Below are positions 13,301 to 25,600 of a stretch of DNA of 64,000 nucleotides, piece after piece. The stretch is from Aulostomus chinensis (lineage: Eukaryota > Chordata > Actinopteri > Syngnathiformes > Aulostomidae): contig JBBMOA010000006.1 in the NCBI GenBank assembly GCA_037954235.1, forward strand, positions 28,169,041 through 28,233,040, written 5' to 3'. Within the stretch, counting starts at the first letter, position 1; each line of letters starts with the position of its first letter. The position numbers and the translations under genes are program-made. The notes beneath the pieces are model-generated. The model had not been told where the DNA came from and did not search any database. It saw only the letters and a program-made list of their open reading frames with translations.

Positions 13301-15249
13301 CACAGGAACAACAGAAGAATAAGAGCAAAACAAAAGAAAGAAAGAAAAAAAAAAAAAACCTTCTGCTTCTTTTATTGTTTTTAAAGAATTACATAATGCA
13401 TTAATCACAGTAGAGACAAACCGGCTTTCCCCGCATGTCATAATTGTGCAAGCTTAGAATTAAATGTTAAATTAGCATTAAGATGTTAAAAACCTCTCTG
13501 CTGCTCAGCCTTTCAACTCAAACGTACAGGGAGCAGAGCAGTCAAGCTGTCAATCAGAGCCCACACCATCGTCTGCATGTGCAGCGTCTGTATCGGTAAT
13601 TTGGCGTCTTGATCAGCGGTTCACTGGGGTCATTGCTAGCTGTGATGAGGAAACCCTGAAACACAAACCAGGCCCAAATAATTTCATCAGATTCGTGCAG
13701 TATGTATTTCCAATTAAAGTGACATCACATAAACCTAATTAGTATAGATGCAACCTGCAACTTGATTTTCCAGTGCATGGTTTTCTCATCAAATTGATTA
13801 CAGCCTCCGTGAGGAAGTGTAGAGCGCACATATGAATCTGGCATATGAGCTGCTGCAGGCCGATTCAGAAAACATCTGATGCGTCTCCTAAAACGTTCAT
13901 TTGCTTGAAACCAGCAGGTCTCCACTACTTAGATATCAGCCTAGTAAAAACACGCAAAATGACTGGAACGGACAGAGGAAGACACTTCCAAATGCACTGC
14001 TCCCTGTCAATTTCTGCCAGGAAAAGACATGTTTTTGTGCAAAATAAATCATCAAGTTCTGATATGCAAGTTTCACGGACTCGGAGGCTTCGCGTCCTCA
14101 CACGGGTTCCATGACCGGCCCGTGGCAGGTTCTAATCCTATTCTAATGTTTATCATGATGGAGAATGTGCAGCCCGACCGATGACTTCATGCAAGAGGAG
14201 GCAACCAATCACCGTCTCACACGGACTACAAACACCGACCCTTTTAGCATCAACTGAGAGTCAGTAACGAGTTTCGATTATTTGCTCTTCTATCCTACTG
14301 TGTATTTGTGCTGTCAGGTCATTTACGAGGAAAAATAATGGATTACCCCAACTAAAATACACATTTGTGCACAAAAATGAAGCAGAGGATCTCAAGAGAA
14401 AAGGAGTTTTTAGTCATTTCTGGATAAGTACTTAAAGACATGCTTGTTCTATTATCGTAAAGATACAACGACACTGGGATATCACGGCACGCCAGATAGG
14501 AACAAAATAAATAACTTTTAAGTGCACATAAACACGAGTCCCTTTCTTGAACGTAGGAGGTAGAGAGCTAATATCCAATCGTCTGCCCACGCCCCATCTC
14601 AGGTGCAAGACCTGAATAATTAAAAAAAAACAAAACAAAAAAAAACCTCTTTGTTCGCTAACGAAAGATTGTTTTTATCATAGAGACCTCAAGCTTCACA
14701 GCAGGTCAATGTTCGGATTTTTATCTCTTCCCTCGAACGCATCACTCCGGAACGATACTGACTGTATGAACATGTGACCAGCGCAGAGGTGTCAAACTTC
14801 CTGTTCGCGGACTGATATCTAGTTTACTGGTTTCTCCTGAAACAAACGGGGCATTTGTTCAAATTCAAGTACATTAAAAGGAACCGATCAGTAGCGCGTC
14901 AGGGCGATGGGTGGACTAGAGTCCCTCAGCTAGAGGGTGTGTGTGTGTGGGTGTGTGTGTGTGGGTGTGTGTGTGTTGGGGGCCGTATGTCCATGCTGGG
15001 CTAAAACCCAAAGTAAATTAGCTACCTGTGCAGAGCGCCCCACATCAAGGCACTATTTTCAATCCTCTCTGAAATGCCGCCACTACTGTGCACAAGTCGA
15101 CCCTGCATCCCTTCACCACCCCCACCCAGGGCTGATCATCTCTAAGGTGCCTTCTCAACTCCATCGCCAACGTAAATGGGCATGATATGCATTTTCTTTT
15201 CATTTAAAATTAAACAAAGCATTAAATAGAATTACAGAAATAAATACAT

Positions 15250-15948
15250 TTTATTTGATATAAATATGTGGGCCCTTATGTCCAAATTGTCACTGACAAA
15301 CGTTTGGGAATAAGATGAAGTAAACAATTCATGGAATAAGCTGCCCGACCGTTGGATGCACACTAACTTTGGGAGTACTCTGAATTCACCTGGGTGTTTC
15401 TCAGTGACCATCATCAGTGGTTATAATGCTTTTATTGAACGTTATTCTGTCATTTCATTGGAAGCCCTTTCCTCTCACTCAAGTGGGGAAAAAATCAGTG
15501 ATCACACCAACAAAGTCTGGTCCCTTTACATTGGATTATCTTTTAGGTTGATTTACTGTCCAATCCGTAACAGTGTGTAATGATTGAGATATATATGTGT
15601 GTGTGTGTGTGTGTGTGTTTATAAAATTCCTAATACAGACCCCAAAAGTGAAACATGACTGAAGAGACAAAAAGATAAAAAGAAAATCCAAATCAAGTTA
15701 ACATTTTGCAAACTTTCTCTCAAAAGGCCGTTTTCCCACCACGGCTAAAACCTGGATTTGTCCACATACGTACAGTAATATATATTTTGTCATCTTTCAG
15801 GGTCTCTGGCTATGTACAAGCTATACAAAGAAAGAGCCGGCCGGGGGCCAGCTTTCAGAAGCTGTGCGAAGGGAGCAGTTGGTTGGGAAGTCTCCCAGCC
15901 TCCCAGCTCCTTCCCCCGCAGTCTGCCCATACAGGTGGCTGTTCTGCT
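15250..15948 (-). other. gapvd1: Probable 3' UTR of gapvd1
   Basis: This non-coding stretch follows the gapvd1 stop codon. Two AATAAA hexamers lie on the minus strand, at 15436-15431 and 15255-15250, so the mRNA probably ends near 15.2-15.4 kb. A short (AC)n tract on the mRNA strand (15589-15618) lies within it. The true cleavage site cannot be fixed from sequence alone. Confidence 0.5.
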
Positions 15949-16089
15949 TCACTTGCGATCGTCGATGGTCTTAATGAATTCCACCGCCGCGGTGAACTGC
16001 ATCCACCAATAGCACTCCTCCCCACTCAGCCGGCTGGCGTAGAAATTATTGATGTACTGAACGGTGGACAGCAGGCAGGGCGGGTTTGC
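15949..16089 (-). CDS. gapvd1: gapvd1 last coding exon 26 (VPS9 C terminus)
   Basis: The acceptor is CTCCAG. The exon encodes ANPPCLLSTVQYINNFYASR and ends AAVEFIKTIDDRK then TGA (15951-15949), the exact C terminus of the vertebrate protein. Tyr1414 in TVQYI matches the conserved VPS9 tyrosine. Confidence 0.96.
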   Translation of the reverse strand, partial: ANPPCLLSTVQYINNFYASRLSGEECYWWMQFTAAVEFIKTIDDRK

Positions 16090-19000
16090 CTGGAGGGGAG
16101 GAGATGTGGGGATGGGCCCACATTAGCCGCTGAGAGAATCTCACGCTACGCCATGCAGATTACAATCATAAATATGTAAAATATCTCCACACAGGTTAGC
16201 AGACGGGAGCCTTTAAGGTGCTTTGCAATTACAATATTTGAGGGAACATTTTTCTGATGATTATTCTTCAAGTTCATTCACATCAAGTCCATGAGGGATT
16301 AATAGCGGTGCCTTTAAAGTGAAGAATTAGTTCATAAACAGAAGTTGGAATAATTCAGCAGACACAGAGGCAAAGAGGAAAGCGCACTCACCCTGATGAG
16401 GACAAAGACGAGCACAGGAACAAAGTCATCGGCTCCAGGGACGGAGTCTTCGTTGGCCAGGCTGAGCAGGTTCATGATAGTGGAGCACATACGTAGGATA
16501 CACTGGACTTTGTCTCTCGGGGTCTTGTAGGCGTTGATGGTCTTGATCTCAGACTGTGCAGAGGGCCAGGGAGCCTCCTTCAAGTAAACCTGTGGCCCAC
16601 AAAACACAACACAATGATGAAATACTCGCTGAGGCTACGTGGAGCGAGGGAACTCTGTGAAAAACAGGACCGAACCTCTGGGATTTGAAGAGCTTTATGA
16701 TTAGCCGTCACAACTTTTGAGAGCCGCTGGATATGTTCGTGGAAAAGCCTGCAGAGAGAACAAAATCACTGCGTTACACAAGAGTGACAAACCTGAAACA
16801 TCCAACTTCGGAGCTCGTGGCTTTCTCATGACTCATCACCTGACTGCAACTAAAATGTGCCAACTAGCCTTTCAAGTTTATCACCTCACACTGAACTTCA
16901 CAATTTGGGACAAACAGTGATGGGACTTGGAATTGCATCTGGAAGCACGTCTATGCAAGACAGATGCAGTGAAAAGTGACAGTTAAGAAACATGTTCACA
17001 GTGACGTGCAAAAGTAATTTACAACATTTTAAATGTTTTGAAATTCATGTTTGAAAACCTGACAAAGGTTGAAATTTCCAGGAATATTCAAAGTTGGAAA
17101 CTCCATGGACAGATACGGGAAATAAACTGGAAATTTTGGGCTAGTGAACACTAACTGGTTTTAATCTTGTCATATGCAGACATAAATACCAACATTTTGT
17201 CTTCTCCTAAGCAGATATGCATGCAAACATACTCAAATTTAAATGATGTTTTTGACTCTGTCTATTGGGTAGAACTTAAATGGATTCTTTCATTACATGC
17301 AGTGGGCGTGGCCTATAAAGCCCTGCAGTAGAGTGCAAGATGCTAATAATCTGTGCATGTGATGGAAGAGTGAACAGTTTATAGAAATAACCCCAAAATG
17401 TCCAATTTGTTCCCGTTAATTCACATGAATTCCCATAGAAATGTTCAACATTTTAGGGAAAACAGGGAGCGCTTTCTCACCTAATGGTCTGGTCCAAGGT
17501 CCGGACTTTTTTGTTGTTGTTGTTACACTGTTTTCATTTAGTCCAGTAAAGTTCGCTTTCTCACTGCTATTATGAAAGCGGACCAAAGGAGCGACCTACG
17601 TCATGACGCAATTCACTGCAAGGTCTGCGCCTGTCATTGATTGGCTTGTGGATGAGCGTGCGTCTGACGTTACCGCGTCGGAAGTGCTCTGGCGGTGTAT
17701 TTGTTTTGGTCGCAGCAAAGAAGTTACCATCAACCATGGATCCGCGGATTCACTTTGTCGTTGGTAGACGCCCCTTTTTATGGCATCGCGCGCCTTGTTG
17801 TGTGCCTGCCTCAACTTTTTCATTTTTAGGTGACATTGCTCCGCTGTTCTGTCAAACCCCCCCCCTCCTCTCCGAAAAAACACGAAACGTCTCAGAGTTC
17901 CGGTGGGTCTTCTCCAGTTCATTTTTGATTTCGTCCTCTGACCATATCTGAATGAAATATTTGCTTTCCTCCTCCCCCCAAGTATTACCACGGCTCATCT
18001 TTGCTTTGTTTATGTTTTTCGGCGGGAACGAGACGTTTAAATATGACGTGTATCCTGCTTTTGGTCCGATAGTCCGAAAAAACTCTTTCACATTACACAG
18101 CAGCAGACTTTGGACCAGGATAATCCAGACTGAGACCACCTCCTGAGGCAGGACCAAAGACTCGGTCCTTTGTCCTGACCGTGGTCCGGTGGAGCTTCAC
18201 ATCTGTCAATTTACTCCGGACTATCTGGAAAGTCCAAAAGTCCAGAGCAAACGAGGTAGGTGAGAAAGCGCTCTGAGATTCCTGAGCTGAACCTTTGCAA
18301 GCCCACACCCGACAAAGTGTCCTTTTATTGATTTTCCTCCACCAAAACACACGTGATGCAAGTGTGGAGGTCAAAGCAGCACAGCTCCTGTTCTGAGTCT
18401 ACTAACCACACCAGTCAAACGCGCAGCCGCGCTGCAGCTACTCACTGGTCTCTGAGAATATCTCCATCCTGGTTGGGGTAGAAGGCCAGTTTGAAGATGC
18501 GGTTCATAACGCTGCGCTCGATGGCCATCTGGGCATCCTGCAGCTGGTCCTCACTAGCATACTGCCAAATGGCATCACGGGCCATGGCACCGTACAAGTA
18601 GCGCAGAAAATCCTCCACTGCTGCAGTCTTGTCATCAGCTGCTGTGCACCCTTGGAATGCTGCAAAGGCAGAGGTGGAAAAAAACAACAACTGATCACCA
18701 GTGCAGGATGTAGCTGCATCTTGTTGAGCAGGTCCCTAAAGGAGGCTCATGACACCCACACCACCTTCAATTAACTTTACTGAGAGCTACCATTGTACAG
18801 GAAAATTCTAGTATCTGTAATGTCCAGATAGCACACGATGAACTGTACAGTGTGAATAGTTGCCACAGCCAGAAAGTCATGGCAAATATTGTTCAATCTG
18901 CTAAAAAAAACCCAAAACAAAACAGAAAAACAAAACCTATGATCTGAGTTATTCTCTGTATTCTGAGGCTATCCTTGACTTGACAGCGAGCAGGACTTAA

Positions 19001-19592
19001 TGAATATTTAGATATACCCTTGATGAAGTCAAGCATCTTTGACTCCATGTGTTCGAGGAGGAGCCGGACACAGACGGTGGTGAAATAGCGGTTAGCCACC
19101 TCCTTATCTCTCAGCACCCTCTGGAGGAGCCTCTCCAGATGGGCCTGGGAGGTCTGCAGACCTTGACGACACCTGGTGAGATAGGCTATGTACGGTGCCC
19201 GCTTCCTAAAGCAAACACGGGAGTGAGTATTAATACCACATTCCTTTACTTGAATATAACAACATGATGCACTGAACAATAAAAACTCAATGACGGACCA
19301 ACAGGGTGCAACAAGTTAGCCTGTGAGGTTACCTGTAGTCCTCAGCGATGGCAGCTAACAGCTTCCTGCAGGTGCGTGGGTCAAAACGGCCGACACAGCG
19401 CGTGGTCTCCTGGATCTGGGCCATCTGGTTCTTATCCTGAAGGTTGATGGCCTCTGCGAGCTGGACCTTTAGGAAGCAGACGATCTCATTGTCTGGGAGA
19501 GAGGACAGTATGGAGGGCAGCATTAGACACACACACTCACATGCTTAGGCAGACAGACAGATGCCCAGGCGCGCGCGCACACACACGCACAC

Positions 19593-19631
<39 letters not shown>

Positions 19632-22600
19632 GTTGCTGATCACAAAGGAAGGCTTGTTTGCTATCATCTGATCAACCTGCTGACCTCCGATGGGACTGAT
19701 GACAGCAAAGACGAACTGCTATGAGGAGGTAGATCTTTTTTGTTTGTTTTTGCATCCTTTGAATTGTTTACCTGTAATTTATTTACAATTATTTATCTGT
19801 GCAAGTACGATGGTCTCATAATGTGATACTTTACCGACACCATAAAGGAATTCTTTTCATCCCCCGGCTTTTTCAATCTCGTCCCACTTAAAGAGGGGAG
19901 CCAGAGGATGGAGGTGGTGCAGGTCTGGTGTCTTGCTCAGCAGGCTGGATGCTCGCCAACATTTGGAGCTCACACACTGCTTCCAATGCAGAGTTGTCAC
20001 TTAGACAGCTATAGTTTATTAGATAGGTCAAAGTAGAACTGCAGCTCAATACACTCCGCAGCACTTATGTATTCACCACTAGCTCATCAATGATGAGGCT
20101 CTAATAACGGCCAGTACAGATCTCCAACTAATGCTCTGATTTGGTCATAAATGCACTTCAACTTCTGGCTGCTGGTTTCGTGTTGGGCTTTGTGCTTAAA
20201 GGAACACGTCAACTTTTTTGAAAATATGCTTACTGGGCATCATTTTTAGAGCCTGACGGGCAGACAGAGACCCTCCTCTCCTCTCTGTGCATTACAGGGC
20301 TCAGACCCTCACCGGTAGCTTAGCTGCAGTCAACACTCATGGGCACGCAAAGAACATTTTTGAGAAGTTTAAAAGCATTTGATGACTCGAGACAGCCTTT
20401 TACTGCCCCACCGCTGGTGTTAATTGCAGCTAAGCTAACTAGCAGCGAAACAGTTAACGTGCACCTGTAGGGACTGCCTACCTTCAGGGTCCATGTGGTC
20501 AGGTAGTCCATTTCTCGTTGTTGCAGGGGTCATGATGGGCAGAGCCACCGAGTCGGCGGAACACAACGCCAACCTCAACTTCTTCTTTGCATCACTGAAA
20601 GACACAAAGGAACCGCAACAGTCGATTAGTATCAAGTAGGAAAAAAGCAAGTGTTGTTAATGAAGCAGACATTTCGTGTTTGGACCTGAAAGAGAACTTG
20701 GAGTCATGCTGGTGTGCTGTCTGACTGGCTGAGTCCGGGAGGTCATCAGTAGAGATGTTCTGCAGAGTGTCTTCTCTCGGAGAGTCGTGTACATTGTCCT
20801 CGACACAAAGATCTATATAAAACATACACGATAGCAGGTGAATCACATTCATCCCATACGTGGTGTGGAAATTTAAAGTCTAAAAGGCAGCGCGCATCCA
20901 ACTATCATAAAATTATGATGAGATGACATGTTATGACAAGTGTACATCTCAAATCTGAGCGCTGCATCCAGACAGTTAATACTGCGCAGCTGATCTTCAT
21001 AAAAGAAGCCACCGCATGATTTTTTTTTTCCATTTAATGATGAAATAATGACGAACGTGAACATAAAGACAAGGTGTGCCAAGGACTACGTAGAGCAACT
21101 CTGGTGTGTGTGGATGCTACCGGTAAATCAAAGCTCAGGTAACACGGTCAGTGAGTGAAGCTGGTTTAGTAGAATGTGATCAATGTAAAAACACTTTTAT
21201 TACTTCATCATCATTTTATTATTATTACTCATGTAAATACTTTTGCCAATTGTTCAATATAAATGCTAATATTAATTTATTCTAGTTTTTGTTTGTTTAT
21301 TTCATAAATATTTTCTTTCTTCTAATTTATACGATCCTTTCTTCTTCCCTCTGTAATGCGGCTGAAACTATTTAAATTTCCCCTGCGTGGGATTAATAAA
21401 GTATTCTTATTCTTATTATTATTCATGAAAAGGTAACAATGTGCAGTAATTCAAAGTATTGAAAATGGGATGGATGGTGAAATATATTGAGAAGCATCAA
21501 GAAACTGAAACTGACTCAGAGGGGGAGACGTTGAGGACTGGCGCCTCTCGTGAGCCACACAATTCTTACAATTACAAGGATGTGGTTTTTGCTGACCTCC
21601 TGTACCGTCGTAAGAAGCTCCCACTGTTGCCCCCTCACTCGGGCTGGTCCTCTTTATGTTCCTGTATTTGTCCAGGATGTCTTCAGCTGCCTGGGCCTGG
21701 GAGCCATGTCTGGGCAGAGGGTCATCTGACAAACCCGCTAAAACACAAGTTGCATTAAAAATTAACACAACATGATGGATGAGTCAAAGCAACGACGCTT
21801 TGTAATGAGGACGAACCTTGTGGGACTCGCTCCTGAGAAATCTCATCTTTCTCGTGCTTGTCCCTTTTCCGAAAAGCTGCTATTGGAGCTGCGGGGAAGA
21901 CATGAGGGTTTAGTCAGGGGAGCGATGATAATTCCACCATTCCTGGATGAGAAGCTGATTATGAGTAAACTCTAGGTGATTCACCAAAGAATAGACTTTG
22001 GTAAACTGTGTGCGCTTTTTCATGGGCGAAAGGTATCACAGCCGATCAATCTGTATGAGGGATCATTCCATTCAGGAGTGTCGAGCGAAATTGCCAAAAA
22101 TGCTTGAAATGGTAAATAAAACCATTGGTTCATACCAGAATATCACAAGGATTTAAGGTTTAGGGTTGGGCTTTATGACTGCATGCAGCGGCTGGTGGTA
22201 GAAGAATAGTGTCCAACAGGTTTGGCCTATCAGTTTCCACCACAGAAACTTGTTCCTTGAACGATTCTCATGATCTCATCTTGTGAATCCAGCTCGTGGG
22301 GTAACATGGTTTGGGCAAACATAAGGGAGGAGAGAAAAGCACTGCAACCAACCCACCGTGAAGGTATGGAGTTCGCTGTTGCTTATATGAAAATATCAAA
22401 TAAAAGACAATCACATGAATAAAGGGTCTCGCTTTTTAAATCAATTTTGAGACTAATTACTGTAGTATATACCGCACAGATGTCCAGATACATTTTTTTT
22501 TCTTTTTTTGCCCCACAATCCCACTCTGCATCATTTAGAATTTGGGATCTATGGATACCAAGTACAGGTTCAATACTTCTAATTTCCTAGATAGTACAGT

Positions 22601-25600
22601 TACCCAGGGTCCGCTTCAGGTACTTTAGTTATTGAAATCAAGGTGTTTATTCATAACAAATGAATAGCTCTACATTAAGAAACAATTCCAATCGAACAAA
22701 GCTGCTCATTTATTATTCCTTTTTAAATGTATTTGAAAAAAAATAAAAACATCATACAGTTTAAAACCAAAAGAAAAAAAACTCTTTATTTTCTTTCTTA
22801 AATTGAAAAAAGCTGCAAATAATAAGACAAAAACAAATGTTGGACTTTTTTGCCTAATTAAAATAAAAGACTGACACAATTTAACAACTGTCAAAAGAGT
22901 TTGTGATTAAGTGTTACAGCTCTGAGTGTAAAATAATCGAATTCCAATCAGATGAAATGGCTTAATAGACTCCAGTTGGATTTGGACGACCCTACGGTTT
23001 ATTATATATACACCGGGAAAAAATATTACAGACATACTGCCCAACCCTTGTTCACTCAAACGCAGCATAGAAAGTTCAGTCAAAACAGTTAATAAGCTCC
23101 TCCTACGAAGGTTGATGACACACAGGAAACACCGGGTTGATATTCTGTACTCTCCACAAAGTAAAAACAGCAAAAAAAACATGTAGCAAAACAGGGTGAT
23201 AAAACAGATGCATGGATGACAGGTGTGGGCGTATGAACTCAAGCTACACCATGTCACATCACAGCTCTACAGCTCTAAGGCAACATCTACAAAGCAGCAT
23301 GGCGCGCAGCCACCGGCTCCGGCAGTAAAGCTAGCGCAACGACAACAGTATGAAAGTGTTACCTGGGACATCACTCTCAGCCGTCCAATACAGCACTGTG
23401 AGGAACACAACAGACAGGGTTGGCCTATCACACAAAGCCTGCCACTCTGCAGGACTGTGTGTCGTGCGCACTGCAGAGCAGCAGGACAAACACAATGGAG
23501 GCTGGAGGTTTCGGCTTCATGGCTCTCGAGTGTTCCACGTGCACACAGTCCTCCATTTTATGAATATCAATTGAATGTTTACTTAAGAAAGACAATTATC
23601 TCAAAGAGTAATAAGCAGTCATTCAATGTGGGCACCGCTCATTACTTCCCAGACAGATCTATGAGAGATGGTTGTAGAGTACAACTGCAACAAGAGATGT
23701 GTCATCTATCAGTGCTGATGACAGAGAGGTCTATCTAATGACCATTAGCCGCTGGCTGACAGCACTGCTGGGAGGGCTACAGCCATACAATCTACACAGC
23801 TAACGCTCCTCTGATGACTGATTAGCTTCCAACAGTCTATATAAATCTACAGCAAGTGAGACGTGAGAGAAAAGGGACTGGACATGTCTCTGGAGTAACT
23901 TCAAACAACAAGAAACATCATTTTACAACAAGAACATCAACAACAGTGCGGACAACATAGATCATCATTCTCTTTCTCACTTTATAAATTGGTTTTCGCT
24001 CTGCTCTTTAAAGTGTGATATTTTCTTGTCAGTTGTGATTAAGAGAACATTTCTTCAGGAAAAAAATAAAGGAGCGCTACAATCAAACATCACTTTCAAA
24101 TGTGGCAAAGTTGTTCATCAGTTAAGGAAGGAGGAGATGCTTAAAATGACCGAGAGCTGCTTACCTTTAGGAATGGCTGACACAAATCGTTTCTTCCACC
24201 ATGGTCTATTGCGATCTGACTTCTCATCATCACTGTCTTTTCTGTCTTCGACCTTTACATGGACAAACACCAAATTTTACTCAAGTAGATCTTTTATTAA
24301 GTGAATGGAACTGCTTATCATATAAAAGTTGATTAGTATTTAGGCAAAAAAAACACAGCTGCCATGGCTACCTCTCCTTTCAGGGAGTCCTTGCTGGGGG
24401 ATGAGGATGGTCCTAAGGCAAAGGCTCCTGCTGGGTCACGCTCCTCGACTGCAACACGCCGGTTAAGGCCAGGGTCGCTTGTGGGTCGACGGCCTGGGCA
24501 AACAATGTCAGAGCTGCGGCTGCGGACCAGCCTGTCAGGGAAGGAGTGGCGCTGCTTCGTGTGCTCTAGCTCTACCTGGGCCAAGCAGTGAGGCATGAAG
24601 AGAGAGTGGCGCGTCTCCTGCCCCAGGGCACTGGCTTCAGGGATGGGAGGGTCCGGAGGTGGGTGAGGAGGCCTGGCATAGTGCACTTTTGGCCTCACTA
24701 TTGTTCCAGTGGAAGAACCTGGAGAAGTAAAAGTCAGAAAATAAAACAGTAGGTGAATAAATTTAATGGAATTTTGCCAGATGGAAATATATTTACTCTA
24801 AATGGAATTAAATTAACTTACTTTCCACTCAACTAGACAAAATACTTATATAAGCAGATAATTGCACTTAACTGTTCTTAATGCCTTTAATACATTTATG
24901 GAACTCTACTTGAAGATTGAATCAAGTGGGGTTTTTTTCTGAACCAGAATATATCACAGTTTCTAAAGAGTAACCGCTAAACACTACGAAAACAGCAGGA
25001 AAAAAAACACACTAAAAAGTGGGGGAAGAGTGCTAAAGAGAGATGTTAGTGGGAGATGAGCCCTAGGTGCAGGCAGGCCACCTGTTCCAAGGGTAGACTC
25101 TGTCTTCTGAAAAGCTTCCAATGGCAGCCTTGTGCCATGAGCACAGTGGGACAAGGGGACAGTGCCAAAGAGCCTGGGGTGAGGTCTCTCAACCTGTCAT
25201 CCCTTCACCTTGCCACAGACACACAGCCACTACCATTCCTCTAGCAAATATTATCCACCTGCACCCACACAAGATGGACAAAGACTGGAAGCACATCATT
25301 TGGGACACTAAATGGACCAAACTAAACGGCATTTCACTCCAGCTTCTACTGTGCCCCGCAGTTGGGTGAGGGGTGCGGGCAGTCTAAATTTTGCTGAGCG
25401 TGCAGCATCCGGGTCACAGGACTTAATGATACTCATTTGAAACTCTGATTAGCTATGGAACATTTTGGGAGGGCAAATTACCTTCACCAGAGGAGAGGGG
25501 ATCGAACATGGCCAGCAAGGAGTCAGCCTGCGAGGGTGGAGACGTCAGATGGTGTACTCCTGTTGAACACGAGACGTTATGAGATAATTACATAAGAGAA

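Larger units (their letters stand above)
7053..15249. other. Intergenic sequence with candidate conserved non-coding elements
   Basis: No coding exon is visible downstream of gapvd1. Segments near 7330-7950, 8230-8640, 9000-9110, 10640-11010 and 13060-13200 are repeat-poor and carry TAATTA/TTAAT homeodomain-type and ATGCAT/CATAAATTT-like motifs on a GC-balanced background. This is the look of vertebrate developmental enhancers. This is an impression; conservation cannot be tested here. Confidence 0.3.

Noticed and set aside
25056..25369. Overlapping plus-strand frames in a gapvd1 intron
   Set aside because: No recognisable family, overlapping frames on one strand, and no supporting splice sites.
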